64,000 bases of DNA from Bradyrhizobium erythrophlei (GCA_900129675.1 FSRD01000001.1:7677501-7741500); one strand, 5' to 3'; counted from the first letter of the stretch, positions 1-8,432 are shown. Notes: a model not told the origin generated them from the letters alone. Numbers and translations: made by a program.

Positions 1-329
1 AGAAAGTTCTGGATATCGGGATTGCGGGCGTCGCGAAGGCCTGCGCTGGTGAGCGCCCTGATGGCAGTTTCCCAGTCGCTGGAGCCGATCGCTCGCTTGC
101 CCGCCGCGAAATCCGGATCGAGCGCCGCCCAATCCGGCGTTTCCACCATCGATCCCATGGTCGAGCAGATCGGCCACGCTTCGGCAGAGGCAACGGTTCC
201 AGAAACAGCATTGTCTGCGCGGGCCGGCGTTGCAGCCCGGTCTTGGCGGGCAGGCGCGGTCAAAAAGTACGATGTCGGCACTGCGGCCAACACACCCAGC
301 ACGGCGGCGATTAGCATCGAACGCATCAT
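1..329 (-). CDS. Secreted TPR-like protein, partial (3' end beyond window)
   Basis: The reading frame is open from the window edge back to tandem ATG codons at 329 and 326. The N-terminus MMRSMLIAAVLGVLAAVPTS looks like a signal peptide. It is followed by a low-complexity linker and, from about residue 65, a TPR-like helix pair containing DPDFAAGKRAIGSSDWETAI. It lies 74 bp downstream of the TPR gene at 404-1999 on the same strand and probably shares its transcript. Function is not known; TPRs usually mediate protein contacts. The C-terminal part is outside the window and the Shine-Dalgarno sequence is weak, so the exact start is uncertain. Confidence 0.6.
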   Translation of the reverse strand, partial: MMRSMLIAAVLGVLAAVPTSYFLTAPARQDRAATPARADNAVSGTVASAEAWPICSTMGSMVETPDWAALDPDFAAGKRAIGSSDWETAIRALTSAGLRDARNPDIQNF

Positions 330-403
330 GAGCGTTGTGTCGGTAGGCGGCTGCTGGACAGGTGCGCCCGGCAACCGCTCTTCTCATCCTCTACCTCGAC
401 AGT

Positions 404-1999
404 TTACTGCTGCATCAATGAGGCCCTGGCCTCGCTGATTTCCACCCGATCGGCATCGGCGTCCTTGGTCATCTCGCCAAGCTTCCGGAAATACGCCGTG
501 GCCTTCTCGGGCTGATTTGCGGCCTTTGCGGCCTTGGCGGCACCATACAAGCCGCGCAGCCGGTTGGGCGTCGACACCAGCGAGGTCTCGTATTCCGTCA
601 GCGCTAGTCCCGGCTGCTCCTGTTCAAGCAGCAGATCGCCCAACAGTTCGCGCATCGGGTAGAGCCTGTTCTCCATCGCGATGTGCTTTTGGCTACTGTC
701 CTCCAGATCCGCCGCCGCGCGCATGAGCTTCAGCGCCATCTCCTTGTCGCCCTTTCCTTGCGCAATCCAGGCCGATGCAGCCAACATCTGGACTTCGACT
801 TGCGCGGCCCAATAGGACTGACTTGCGCTTTCCAGCGCGGCGCGAAGCTCCTTGAGTTTGTCGACCTCGCGCCCGGCAGCGGCAAGGTCGCCGCCGCGGG
901 CCGATCCCATGGCGCGGGCAAAATAGGTAATAGCCTCGGCCTGTGGAAACTGGCTGCCCCTCGGCTCGAGCGCGGCTGCTTCCTTCCACGCCTGACGCTC
1001 CAATGCAAAGCGCGCCGGCACCGCCGCAAGCGCGGTGTAGCCGTAGACGGCTTCAAACCCAAGTTTTTTTATAGCGTTGCTGTCGTCGCGCAGCTGCTTC
1101 GCAGCTCCCTCCTGTCCCATTTGCAACAGGGCGTATTCCATAAAGTCCAGATAATGCGGCTCGCCGGGAGATGCCGCGCCGGGCCAAAGCCTGGCCGCTT
1201 GCCCCTGGGCGATTGCCCGCGATTTAGTGTTCGATGCGACGGACTGCGCCCACAGCCCGAGCATGGAATAGGTGTGCGAGGGCATGTGCTGAGCGTGCTG
1301 CGCCGCCGGGGCGACCCCGGCATATCTATTGGCGGCATCAAGCGCGCGTTGCGCAAGCGGCGGGTAATCGTACGTGTGGATCAGATAGTGCAGTACGCCC
1401 GGATGGTCCGGCAGTTTCGCCTCGATCTTTTCGAGGATGGCCCCGGCCTTGAGCTGATTGGCATAGGTCTTGTCGCTGTGCAGCGCCGTCTCATTGAGAG
1501 CGAGCGCGTGGAAAATGGCCGCCTCCGAATCATCGGGATATTTCTGCATCAGCGTTTCCATCGCCTTTTCGTAGGCAAGTCCACGCTCGGTTTGATCAAC
1601 TTTGTCGTAGTCCTTGTAGTAAAGTTCGATCGCCGCGAGCCAGTCGCGCTCGCGCTCGGTCTTTGCACCGATCGCTTTGCCCTTCTCCACCGCCTCCAGT
1701 CCGTTCTTCAAAATGGTGGGGGTCAGCGGCAGGATCAGTGGGTTGGGACGCTGGCTGATCGCAACGCCCCAGTAGGCGATGGCGCATTGCGGATCGGCCG
1801 CAGCGGCTTCGGTAAATGCCTGGATGCTGTCCGGATAATAGAACGAATGCACCATCGCCAAGCCGCGGTCGAACTTCTCCTGCGCCTGTGGCGTGCACGA
1901 GGTGTCGAAGTGCACGCGGCCGAGTCCTTGCGACCAGGCCGCCGTGGCGAACGTGCCTGCCAAAAGCGTTGTGACGAATGTTCCCAAATTTGGTTTCAT
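404..1999 (-). CDS. Secreted tetratricopeptide-repeat protein
   Basis: A 531-residue protein that starts at the ATG at 1999, preceded by a GAGGGAA Shine-Dalgarno; a longer frame to 2062 has no ribosome site. Residues 1-24 form a signal peptide ending in ATAAWSQ, so it is probably periplasmic. The mature start carries a conserved block with FDRGLAMVHSFYYPDSIQAF and DPQCAIAYWGVA, known from large TPR proteins of unknown role in Proteobacteria. TPR-like helices recur to the C-terminus (for example around LRGLYGAAKAAKAANQPEKA). It is upstream of the partial TPR gene at the window edge. No catalytic motif is visible and the function is unassigned. Confidence 0.85.
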   Translation of the reverse strand: MKPNLGTFVTTLLAGTFATAAWSQGLGRVHFDTSCTPQAQEKFDRGLAMVHSFYYPDSIQAFTEAAAADPQCAIAYWGVAISQRPNPLILPLTPTILKNGLEAVEKGKAIGAKTERERDWLAAIELYYKDYDKVDQTERGLAYEKAMETLMQKYPDDSEAAIFHALALNETALHSDKTYANQLKAGAILEKIEAKLPDHPGVLHYLIHTYDYPPLAQRALDAANRYAGVAPAAQHAQHMPSHTYSMLGLWAQSVASNTKSRAIAQGQAARLWPGAASPGEPHYLDFMEYALLQMGQEGAAKQLRDDSNAIKKLGFEAVYGYTALAAVPARFALERQAWKEAAALEPRGSQFPQAEAITYFARAMGSARGGDLAAAGREVDKLKELRAALESASQSYWAAQVEVQMLAASAWIAQGKGDKEMALKLMRAAADLEDSSQKHIAMENRLYPMRELLGDLLLEQEQPGLALTEYETSLVSTPNRLRGLYGAAKAAKAANQPEKATAYFRKLGEMTKDADADRVEISEARASLMQQ

Positions 2000-2527
2000 G
2001 GCGTTCCCTCGTTTGCGGTCGAAGTAGCAGTTTCGCGCAATCGTCGCCGTGCGCGCGGGCACACGGCGAGTGCTCAGTGAGAGCCCGGCACAAAAGGACT
2101 GTCGGTTTTATCGAGAGTGCGATGCCCGCCGACGGCATCCCCTGCTGCCCATTCGCCTCGAACGGAGACATCGGCACGTCCCGTCCCGAATGGCAGCTCT
2201 AAAGAAGACTATATGATCGCACGCCCATCCAAAAGAGGGCTCGTATTGGCCGGGGCGCGGAACGAACAATTCGGTCAAAACCAGTGACCCAATGTCCGAG
2301 TCGCGTCAAACTCGGAATTGAGCGCGGTGATTTGCGATGTCCGCCTTGACCCTATGAACCGACATCGCCGAACGCCTAACGTCACTTCCGAAAAGGTGCC
2401 AAAAGCTGAAAAGCTCAACGCGAGCATATGTTTTCCGCTCTGCCCCCGACAACGGACATAGAGCGACCACGGCGGCATGTCCGAGTTGTGCCAATGGCGG
2501 TCAAACAACCCGAAGCCTGTCTTTCGA
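2000..2527. other. Intergenic region, no supported gene
   Basis: Short frames here lack ribosome sites and known domains. The stretch 2290-2500 contains several TGTCCG-type words in both orientations (for example near 2296, 2338, 2452 and 2477). Similar words occur near 3772, 8285 and 9714, suggesting a decayed dispersed repeat. Confidence 0.5.
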
Positions 2528-2583
2528 CTATTGCTTCGTTGAAGCGGCTTGGATGCATTTTTTCGTGACTGCACCGTAAGGGG
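2525..2583. repeat. 59-bp direct repeat, copy 1
   Basis: This stretch equals 3419-3477 except for one base (G at 2567, C at 3461). It covers the 3' end of paralogue 1 and its stop codon; the other copy covers the 3' end of paralogue 4. Confidence 0.9.
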
Positions 2584-2776
2584 AGTCAATACTGCCGGTG
2601 GCGCCTTGCGCGGTAACTTGTTTGATGTGGCCCTTGGGACAGCTTCCATCGTCGACAAGCACGACCGTTCCTCTATTCATCATCATCGGTTCTTTTTTGA
2701 GCACCGTCTGAGCAATGCCGGAACCGCTTAACACGAAGAGCAGGGCCACACCGGCTGATGCGATAATGGCTTTCAT
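2528..2776 (-). CDS. Small secreted two-cysteine protein (paralogue 1)
   Basis: An 82-residue protein with the start at 2776 chosen because GGGAGAA lies just upstream. The signal peptide MKAIIASAGVALLFVLSGSG ends near IAQ. The mature part has the family core VLVDDGSCPKGHIKQVT and a second cysteine near the C-terminus (KKCIQAAS). It is one of four tandem paralogues on this strand (2528-3667) and resembles a rhizobial family of unknown function (DUF6719-like; name from memory). The two conserved cysteines could form one disulfide in the periplasm. The last 18 codons are almost identical in DNA to those of paralogue 4. Confidence 0.75.
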   Translation of the reverse strand: MKAIIASAGVALLFVLSGSGIAQTVLKKEPMMMNRGTVVLVDDGSCPKGHIKQVTAQGATGSIDSPYGAVTKKCIQAASTKQ

Positions 2777-2850
2777 GACATTCTCCCAATTCAATTGAAG
2801 CGCGAACGTTGGGGTCTGCGGAGTTCTTGGTTGCGCTCGCAGTATCAACC

Positions 2851-3087
2851 TCATCTTGGAACGCATTTTGTATCGCGCTGAGGGACGCCAGGCAGCGGAT
2901 TGCCGTGTGTTACGGTTACCAGTTTGATCTTGCCTTTCCCGCAAGTACCATCATCGACCATGACCGAGGTCCCATTTCTCAAGTCCATCGGTTCTTTTTT
3001 GACAACGATCTGGGCGCTGCAGGCACCACTCGCGGCGGCAAATAAAATGAATGCTACTAGTCTCGCCATGAACATTTTCATATTCAT
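2851..3087 (-). CDS. Small secreted two-cysteine protein (paralogue 2)
   Basis: A 78-residue protein with the N-terminal signal peptide MNMKMFMARLVAFILFAAAS ending near GACSAQ. The mature core is MVDDGTCGKGKIKLVT and the C-terminus TKCVPR carries the second conserved cysteine. The alternative starts at Met3 and Met6 cannot be excluded. It sits between paralogues 1 and 3 on the same strand and is closest to paralogue 3 in the GKIKL core. Function unknown; probably periplasmic or exported. Confidence 0.7.
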   Translation of the reverse strand: MNMKMFMARLVAFILFAAASGACSAQIVVKKEPMDLRNGTSVMVDDGTCGKGKIKLVTVTHGNPLPGVPQRDTKCVPR

Positions 3088-3152
3088 TGAAGGTACACGG
3101 TGCGCCGGTTCACCAATTAGGCTGTCACAACTTCAAAAAGTGGCTGTCCAAC

Positions 3153-3404
3153 TCAACGAAGATCGGCCTGACGTGAAACGCAAGTTCTGGAGCGCGGAGG
3201 ACGCCCGTTCATCTCATTACCTCCGGTTGCGGTTATCAGCTTAATCTTTCCCCTGCCGCATGTTCCGTCGTCCACCAAGACCGTCACCCCGGTTCTGAGT
3301 TGGCCTTCCATCGGTTCTGTTTTGACAATTACTTGGGCGCTGCAAGTGCCGCCCACAGCAAGTGCAACAGCGAACGCTATCAAGCCAGTAAAAAGCATTC
3401 TCAT
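3153..3404 (-). CDS. Small secreted two-cysteine protein (paralogue 3)
   Basis: An 83-residue protein. The ATG at 3404 is preferred over the longer frame to 3452 because GGGAGGG lies 4 bases upstream and the signal peptide MRMLFTGLIAFAVALAVGG follows at once. Mature core: VLVDDGTCGRGKIKLIT; second cysteine in RTCVSR. It begins 17 bp after the stop of paralogue 4. Same unassigned family as its neighbours. Confidence 0.7.
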   Translation of the reverse strand: MRMLFTGLIAFAVALAVGGTCSAQVIVKTEPMEGQLRTGVTVLVDDGTCGRGKIKLITATGGNEMNGRPPRSRTCVSRQADLR

Positions 3405-3418
3405 GTGCCCTCCCATAT

Positions 3419-3477
3419 CGACTATTGCTTCGTTGAAGCGGCTTGGATGCATTTTTTCGTCACTGCACCGTAAGGGG
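3419..3477. repeat. 59-bp direct repeat, copy 2
   Basis: Matches 2525-2583 with one mismatch. It covers the 3' end of paralogue 4 and suggests recent duplication or gene conversion between the outer paralogues. Confidence 0.9.
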
Positions 3478-3667
3478 CCGTCACGACGCCTGTGGCAAGT
3501 ACCGTAGAGATCTGTTTGAGTTGGCCCTTGGGGCAGGTTCCGTCGTCGACAAGTACGACGGCGCCTCTATTCATCATCATCGGCTCTGCTTTAAGCACGG
3601 TCTGGGCGTTGGAGGAGCCGCTTGCCAATAACAAGGCGAAGGCTGTCGAAACGAGCATCGTATGCAT
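3422..3667 (-). CDS. Small secreted two-cysteine protein (paralogue 4)
   Basis: An 81-residue protein, first in transcription order of the four-gene tandem. The ATG at 3667 has GGAGG at a suitable distance. The signal peptide MHTMLVSTAFALLLASGSSN ends at AQ, and the mature core is VLVDDGTCPKGQLKQI with KKCIQAASTKQ at the end. It is most similar to paralogue 1 (EPMMMNRG and the C-terminal block), so 1/4 and 2/3 form two subtypes. An 8-bp inverted repeat lies directly upstream. Confidence 0.75.
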   Translation of the reverse strand: MHTMLVSTAFALLLASGSSNAQTVLKAEPMMMNRGAVVLVDDGTCPKGQLKQISTVLATGVVTAPYGAVTKKCIQAASTKQ

Positions 3668-3678
3668 GACCGCCTCCG

Positions 3679-3718
3679 TGTTAGCTCAAATTTAGCCATG
3701 TTCGAAAAATGCTAACAC
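3679..3718. promoter_or_regulatory. Inverted repeat upstream of the small secreted gene cluster
   Basis: GTGTTAGC at 3679-3686 and its perfect complement GCTAACAC at 3711-3718 are separated by 24 bp, immediately 5' of the first gene of the tandem cluster. It could be an operator or a leader hairpin; no known regulator consensus was recognised. Confidence 0.3.
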
Positions 3719-3942
3719 TACGCCTTGAGGTTGTAAATGGGCGGAGGCCATCAGAAGGTCGGCTGCTCTCGATGTCCGAGTTGGTCAAACTCAGAAGTTC
3801 CGGGCTCGCAAGCGCCAAGTCAGCTTTGCCCCCAAGAACTGACATGGTCGACCGAACCTGTCAGGATCGCTAAGTGCCAACTTCGGAAGTGATCCGGCTC
3901 CAGCCCCCGCGGTGTCGCGAAAACGATGATTGTGCGACGCAT
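3719..3942. other. Intergenic, nothing recognisable
   Basis: No supported frame. One more TGTCCGAG word near 3772 belongs to the decayed repeat seen at 2.3-2.5 kb. The IS1182-family element begins at the right edge. Confidence 0.4.
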
Positions 3943-5547
3943 CTAGCAGCCTGTCGGACTGAGGTGTCGATCTTGGCATGTGCAGACGATGGCGTGCTGC
4001 ACCTGGGTGACGGACGGATTCAATAGTCCCTGAGGGACGAATGCGACGTCAGCGAGCATTCCGGTGCCGAGCGGAACGCCGCGTAGGGACGGCGGGCGCT
4101 TCAAGCGGCCGCCAGGGCGAACATTCGCTTCATATTCCACGCCATGGTGACGAGGCTCCACTCACCTTGCACCTTCTCAAGGCCGCGCAACAGGAACTGG
4201 CGGAAGCCCATCACCGATTTGATGATCCCGAACACCGGTTCCGGGGTCTGCTTGCGCAGGGCATAGAGCTTCTTGCCTTCGGGCGTCTGCAGACGGTAGC
4301 TCATGGCATCGAGCGCCGTTGGGTTCTGCGGCGCCGGCGGTGCTTTTGCAAAGCGCTCCGACAGGGGCGGATAATGCGATTGCCGGCCCTGCGCGATCAT
4401 CGGGTCGATCGGCGCCGCCGCGCACAGCATGACGTTGGCTTCACTGAAGTAGCCGGTGTCCGCCAACAAAGTGGTCGGCTTTCCCAGCTCCGCCGGCAAG
4501 GCCTCGATCCGCTTCAGCAACGGCTCGATCTGCTGCTTGTCGTTGGGCGCCTGAACCACCTGCGCGGCGATCACCAGGAGGCTGTTCGCCGCCACCACCG
4601 CCTGGGCGTTGTAGCACTGCTCGAAGCCACCGCCTGCCACCGGCATGATGCGCGACTCTTCGTCGGTCAGATTGATCTGATCGGTTGGCAGCGCACCTTC
4701 GGTAGGGGGCTGGGGCGGCTTGCCTCCGGACTTCTTGCCGGTGGCCTTGGCCTTTGCCGCACGCGCCGCCAGCTTGGCCTCATGCTCGGCCTTCTCCCGT
4801 TCATACCGCTCTTTGGCGCGGGCTTCGATCTTGGCGCGGGCCTCGGCAAGCTTCGCCAAGCGCTTCTCGCGGCGTGCCAATTCCTCAGGAATTGACATGC
4901 CGTCGGGCACATCCGCTTTGTCCGCGGCTTCCGCCCGCGCCAGCAGATCGGCCACTTCCGCCTTCAATTGCGCCTCAATCTTGCCGGCGTGCTCATACGA
5001 CAGCGCGCTGTGCCGGCTGGCGTTGGCGTGGATCTTCGTGCCGTCGAGCGCAACGGTGCCGATCTTGAGCATCCCCATCTCGCGCGCCAGCTCCAGCAGC
5101 CGCACGAACAGCCCCTCGATCTCCTTGAGAAAGCGTCGCCGAAATGTCGCGATCGTGTCGTGATCGGGATGGTCGTTCGCCGCAATGAAGCGGAACGCCA
5201 CCGAATCGTACGTCGCCCGCTCCAGCTTCCGGCTCGAGAACACGCCCGTCGCATATCCGTATACGAGCAGGCCCAGCAGCAGCGTGGGATGGTACGAAGC
5301 CGATCCCGCTCCCCGGTAGCTGTTGCTCATCGCCGAAAGATCCAGCCCATCAATGACCTCGACAACGAAGCGCGCCAAGTGCCTCTCAGGAAGCCACTCG
5401 TCCACCGACGGCGGCAGAAGGTATCCGGTCTCGCGATCGATCGTACGGAAATTGCTCAACGGCGCCCCACCCAGTCGAAGAAAGGCCGAATCAATGCATC
5501 GATTCTACCTAACCCCGCTCGCTCCGCTAAGTCCGACAGGCTGCTAG
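3943..5547. mobile_element. IS1182-family insertion sequence, complete
   Basis: The ends are perfect 18-bp inverted repeats: CTAGCAGCCTGTCGGACT at 3943-3960 and its complement at 5530-5547. Because the outer four bases are the palindrome CTAG, the element may equally be 3947-5543 with 14-bp repeats flanked by a CTAG target duplication, as is common in this family. It carries one intact transposase gene on the minus strand. The element abuts the degraded 5' end of the dienelactone-hydrolase gene. Confidence 0.9.
4101..5459 (-). CDS. IS1182-family transposase
   Basis: A 452-residue DDE transposase of full family length. The N-terminus (SNFRTIDRETGYLLPPSVDE, LPERHLARFVVEVIDGLDL) is the DUF772-type domain of IS5/IS1182 transposases. 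The first catalytic Asp is in VALDGTKIHANASRH (about residue 140). A long Lys/Ala/Glu-rich insertion follows at about 160-245, then the catalytic stretches LLADTGYFSE and the C-terminal block ending MAWNMKRMFALAAA. No frameshift or stop is seen, so the enzyme may be active. It is flanked by perfect terminal inverted repeats. Confidence 0.93.
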   Translation of the reverse strand: MSNFRTIDRETGYLLPPSVDEWLPERHLARFVVEVIDGLDLSAMSNSYRGAGSASYHPTLLLGLLVYGYATGVFSSRKLERATYDSVAFRFIAANDHPDHDTIATFRRRFLKEIEGLFVRLLELAREMGMLKIGTVALDGTKIHANASRHSALSYEHAGKIEAQLKAEVADLLARAEAADKADVPDGMSIPEELARREKRLAKLAEARAKIEARAKERYEREKAEHEAKLAARAAKAKATGKKSGGKPPQPPTEGALPTDQINLTDEESRIMPVAGGGFEQCYNAQAVVAANSLLVIAAQVVQAPNDKQQIEPLLKRIEALPAELGKPTTLLADTGYFSEANVMLCAAAPIDPMIAQGRQSHYPPLSERFAKAPPAPQNPTALDAMSYRLQTPEGKKLYALRKQTPEPVFGIIKSVMGFRQFLLRGLEKVQGEWSLVTMAWNMKRMFALAAA

Positions 5548-5704
5548 AACGGCTCTACTGAGCCATATTTCCCTTTGACGCAGTATTTCCCCCGGCTGCG
5601 CTTGGCCAAGCGCCGGATGGCACCGAGATGTCAAATTCCAATCAGCTTCTTATGGGGATTTTCGCCAACTTCTTGCGCAAGAATCTCCAACGTCGGCCGT
5701 TACG

Positions 5705-6544
5705 GTGTCCGCCAACTTGAGCTTCCCTGCCCAAGCAAAGGAACGGTATCCTGCTGTCGTCATCATTCACACAATCGGTGGCTATCAGGAATCCAATGAA
5801 GGTTGGCATGCCGCAGAACTTCGGAAGGCAGGCTTTGCCACGTTGACGTATGACAGTTTTTCTGCGCGCGGGATGAGCGAGAGCGACGTCGTAGACTCTC
5901 GCTTCGGACCGCCTTTCGTGTCTGCCGTCGCAGATGCCTTTGCGGCCTTACGTTTTCTGGCCCGTCATCCGAAAATCGATCCTAGTCGAATTGCAATAGT
6001 CGGATTCTCTTTCGGTGGCGAGATTGCACATCTGACGGCGCTTGAACGGCTTCGTTCAATGTTTGGGTTGGAGCAACTGCGTTTCGCCGCTCACGTTGCG
6101 TACTATCCTGCTGGCGTGTACGGAACCGTTGCTGGCCAAGGCGCGTATACGACAGCCCCAGTCTTGATGCTGCTTGGCGAAAACGATGACAATCTACCGA
6201 TTGCAAAAATTGAAGAGTATTTGAACTACGCCAAAGTTGCAGGCAGTGCTGCGCCGATTGAGGTCATGATCTATCCTGAAGCGCACCATGCATGGACGGT
6301 ATCAAGTCTGGGGGCGCTGCGCTTTTACCCTCAATATGGCAGCATGCGAAAATGCCCGCTGGTTTTGCTCGGGGCAAGTGGACCCTCACTTCTCATGGAA
6401 GGTCACGCAACAGCATTTGATTTGAGTATTCTAAGAACATGCATGGGGGAAGGCCGAGGTTACTCTATGGCTTATGATGCGACAGTTCGGGCGAAATCCA
6501 CGTCAGATGCCGTACGATTTCTCCAACGGAGTCTGCTTCCTTGA
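5705..6544 (+). CDS. Dienelactone-hydrolase-family protein with a damaged 5' end
   Basis: An alpha/beta hydrolase of 279 residues if GTG 5705 is used. The nucleophile elbow is GFSFGGE (about residue 100), the acid is likely in GENDDN and the His in EAHHAW, giving a plausible catalytic triad. The substrate is unknown. Homologous coding sequence continues upstream of 5705 in the same frame (YGDFRQLL at about 5651-5674), and further upstream in another frame (APDGTE near 5612-5629). This indicates a frameshift close to 5630, and the right end of the IS1182 element lies at 5547. No Shine-Dalgarno precedes 5705. The gene is probably 5'-truncated and may be non-functional. Confidence 0.65.
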   Translation: MSANLSFPAQAKERYPAVVIIHTIGGYQESNEGWHAAELRKAGFATLTYDSFSARGMSESDVVDSRFGPPFVSAVADAFAALRFLARHPKIDPSRIAIVGFSFGGEIAHLTALERLRSMFGLEQLRFAAHVAYYPAGVYGTVAGQGAYTTAPVLMLLGENDDNLPIAKIEEYLNYAKVAGSAAPIEVMIYPEAHHAWTVSSLGALRFYPQYGSMRKCPLVLLGASGPSLLMEGHATAFDLSILRTCMGEGRGYSMAYDATVRAKSTSDAVRFLQRSLLP

Positions 6545-6629
6545 AGAGCCACCACCCACGCGGCCCCCTACCGCGCAGCGGTTTAGCGCAATATATGTTT
6601 TGCGACCCCAATATTCTGCGACATGACCG

Positions 6630-8056
6630 CGACCGCCCTCCAATGGAACGACTTCCGTTAATGGGATGGTCCGGCCGTGCTCCTGCCCCGCCAGCAAGCG
6701 AAGCTGGCAAGGGGCGCCAAAGACAAGGAGCACGCCATGTCTCAGATACCCAATACCGCGATCGCCGTGATCGGCATCGATATCGGCAAGAACTCGTTCC
6801 ACGTCGTGGGCCACGATGCGCGCGGCGCCATCGTGCTGCGGCAAAAGTGGTCGCGTGGCCAAGTGGGAGCGCGGCTCGCCAATATACCGCCTTGCCTGAT
6901 CGGCATGGAAGCCTGCGTCGGCGCCCATCACCTGAGCCGCAAACTCGCATCGCTTGGCCACGACGCCAGGTTGATGCCGGCCAAATATGTCCGCCCCTAT
7001 AGCAAGGGACAGAAGAACGACTTCAATGATGCCGAAGCGATTGCCGAAGCCGTGCAGCGCCCGACGATGAAGTTCGTGGCGACCAAGACCGCGGAGCAAC
7101 TGGATCTGCAAGCGCTGCATCGGGTGCGCGAGCGGCTGGTCTCGCAACGCACCGGTATCATCAATCAGATTCGCGCCTTCATGCTGGAACGCGGGATCGC
7201 CGTGCGTCAGGGGATCGGCTTCCTGCGCACGGAACTGCCCACCATCCTTGCAACGCGCACCGATGCCCTGTCGCCCCGCATGTTGCATGTCATCGAGGAG
7301 TTGGCAGGCGACTGGCGCCGCCGGCTGGATCAGCGCATCGATGGCCTATCCGGCGAGATCGAAGCACTGGCCCGTCAGGATCAGGCATGTTCGCGCCTGA
7401 TGACGGTGCCCGGCATCGGGCCGATCATTTCGAGCGCCATGGTGGCCGCGATCGGCACTGGAGACGTATTCTCCAAAGGCCGCGACTTCGGCGCCTGGCT
7501 CGGACTGGTGCCCAAGCAGATCTCGACGGGAGACCGCACGATCCTCGGCAAAATCTCGAGGCGCGGCAATCGCTACCTGCGCGTTCTGTTCGTGCAGGCG
7601 GCATGGGTTGTGCTGGTCAGGATAAAGGACTGGGAACGTTACGGGCTCAAATCCTGGATCGAAGCCGCCAAGAGGCGATTGCACCACAACGTGCTGGCGA
7701 TCGCGCTCGCCAACAAGCTTGCCCGGATCGCCTGGGCGGTGCTGGCCAAAGGACGCGCCTTCGAGCTGACGAGGACCGACGATGCAAGCGTCCGATCCGC
7801 TTGATCCTCGCGCCGTGCTCGGCGCGGTCAAGGCGCAGCCTGGCAACGCCGGCGCCCGCCGCAAGCCAAGCGCGACGGCCGGCCTTGACCGCCCCTGCGC
7901 GCGACGCGATCGACGCTCTGCGGGCCGGGACGAAGGAACGACCCTTGGCTCGAACAAAGGAACTACGCGATACCAGGAGCAAGCGATGACGTAACCCTAT
8001 CAACAATTTCCAGCCGAGGTCTGCGAGAGGATGAGACGAGATGGAGGTTCGGTCTT
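6630..8056 (+). mobile_element. IS110-family (IS1111 group) element, ends approximate
   Basis: It contains one intact IS110-type transposase. A candidate subterminal inverted repeat pairs GACCGCCCTCC (6631-6641) with GGAGGTTCGGTC (8043-8054), with one base length difference. IS1111-group elements lack a simple target duplication, so the true ends cannot be fixed here. Confidence 0.5.
6737..7804 (+). CDS. IS110-family transposase (DEDD recombinase, IS1111 group)
   Basis: A 355-residue protein starting at ATG 6737 (GACAAGGAGCACGCC upstream contains AAGGAG). The N-terminal RuvC-like DEDD domain opens with VIGIDIGKNSFHVVGHD and includes GMEAC and QKNDFNDAEAIAEA. The C-terminal Tnp_20 domain has LMTVPGIGPIISSAMVAAIG, with the conserved serine region at GTGDVFSKGRDFGAWLGLVP. 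The pattern NLPPCLIGMEAC-like plus KNDFNDAEAI is that of the IS1111 group. This group is expected to use a structured RNA from the element's non-coding end. No stop or frameshift is seen. Confidence 0.93.
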   Translation: MSQIPNTAIAVIGIDIGKNSFHVVGHDARGAIVLRQKWSRGQVGARLANIPPCLIGMEACVGAHHLSRKLASLGHDARLMPAKYVRPYSKGQKNDFNDAEAIAEAVQRPTMKFVATKTAEQLDLQALHRVRERLVSQRTGIINQIRAFMLERGIAVRQGIGFLRTELPTILATRTDALSPRMLHVIEELAGDWRRRLDQRIDGLSGEIEALARQDQACSRLMTVPGIGPIISSAMVAAIGTGDVFSKGRDFGAWLGLVPKQISTGDRTILGKISRRGNRYLRVLFVQAAWVVLVRIKDWERYGLKSWIEAAKRRLHHNVLAIALANKLARIAWAVLAKGRAFELTRTDDASVRSA

Positions 8057-8432
8057 CCGAGCGCGTGCGAACACTGGTGACCCAAATGGCCCAATCGAGG
8101 CCTGTCCGCTAATTAGAACGCACGCGCGCTGATATCCATGATGGCCCGGAGCACCACATGCTCCAATCAGAGGCCGGATACATTGATGCAAGACCGCCGC
8201 CGCCAATTCGACGAAATCTTCTTGCAACGCGCGGCCGGACCATACATGTGGGTCAGACTGCGACATTCCTGCTCAAATCGACCATGTCCGCTCCGGCCCC
8301 AGTATCGGAAGTGGGTCGGGCTGGGAGACGTTTAGGGTCAGCTCCGGGTGATCGATCAAAGCGCGTGCGAGCACGCCCCTTGAGGCGTGCCTTTCGCGAA
8401 ATCGCTAGCCACTTGCTTGCCCGCGCGCGTGA
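7805..8432. other. Non-coding 3' part of the IS1111-group element and flanking DNA
   Basis: The first ~250 bp after the transposase stop lie where IS1111-group elements place the RNA that guides target choice. A short overlapping frame (7782-7994) is Arg/Ala-rich and lacks a domain. From about 8060 no gene is supported; a TGTCCG repeat word occurs near 8285. Confidence 0.4.
8371..8390 (-). terminator. Possible terminator of the 60-residue gene
   Basis: GCACGCC and GGCGTGC form a perfect 7-bp stem with a 6-base loop downstream of the minus-strand gene at 8433-8615. No clear T-run follows. Confidence 0.3.

Noticed and set aside
683..2080. Plus-strand frame of 465 codons opposite the TPR gene
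   Set aside because: Antisense of a protein with signal peptide and TPR motifs; no own evidence.
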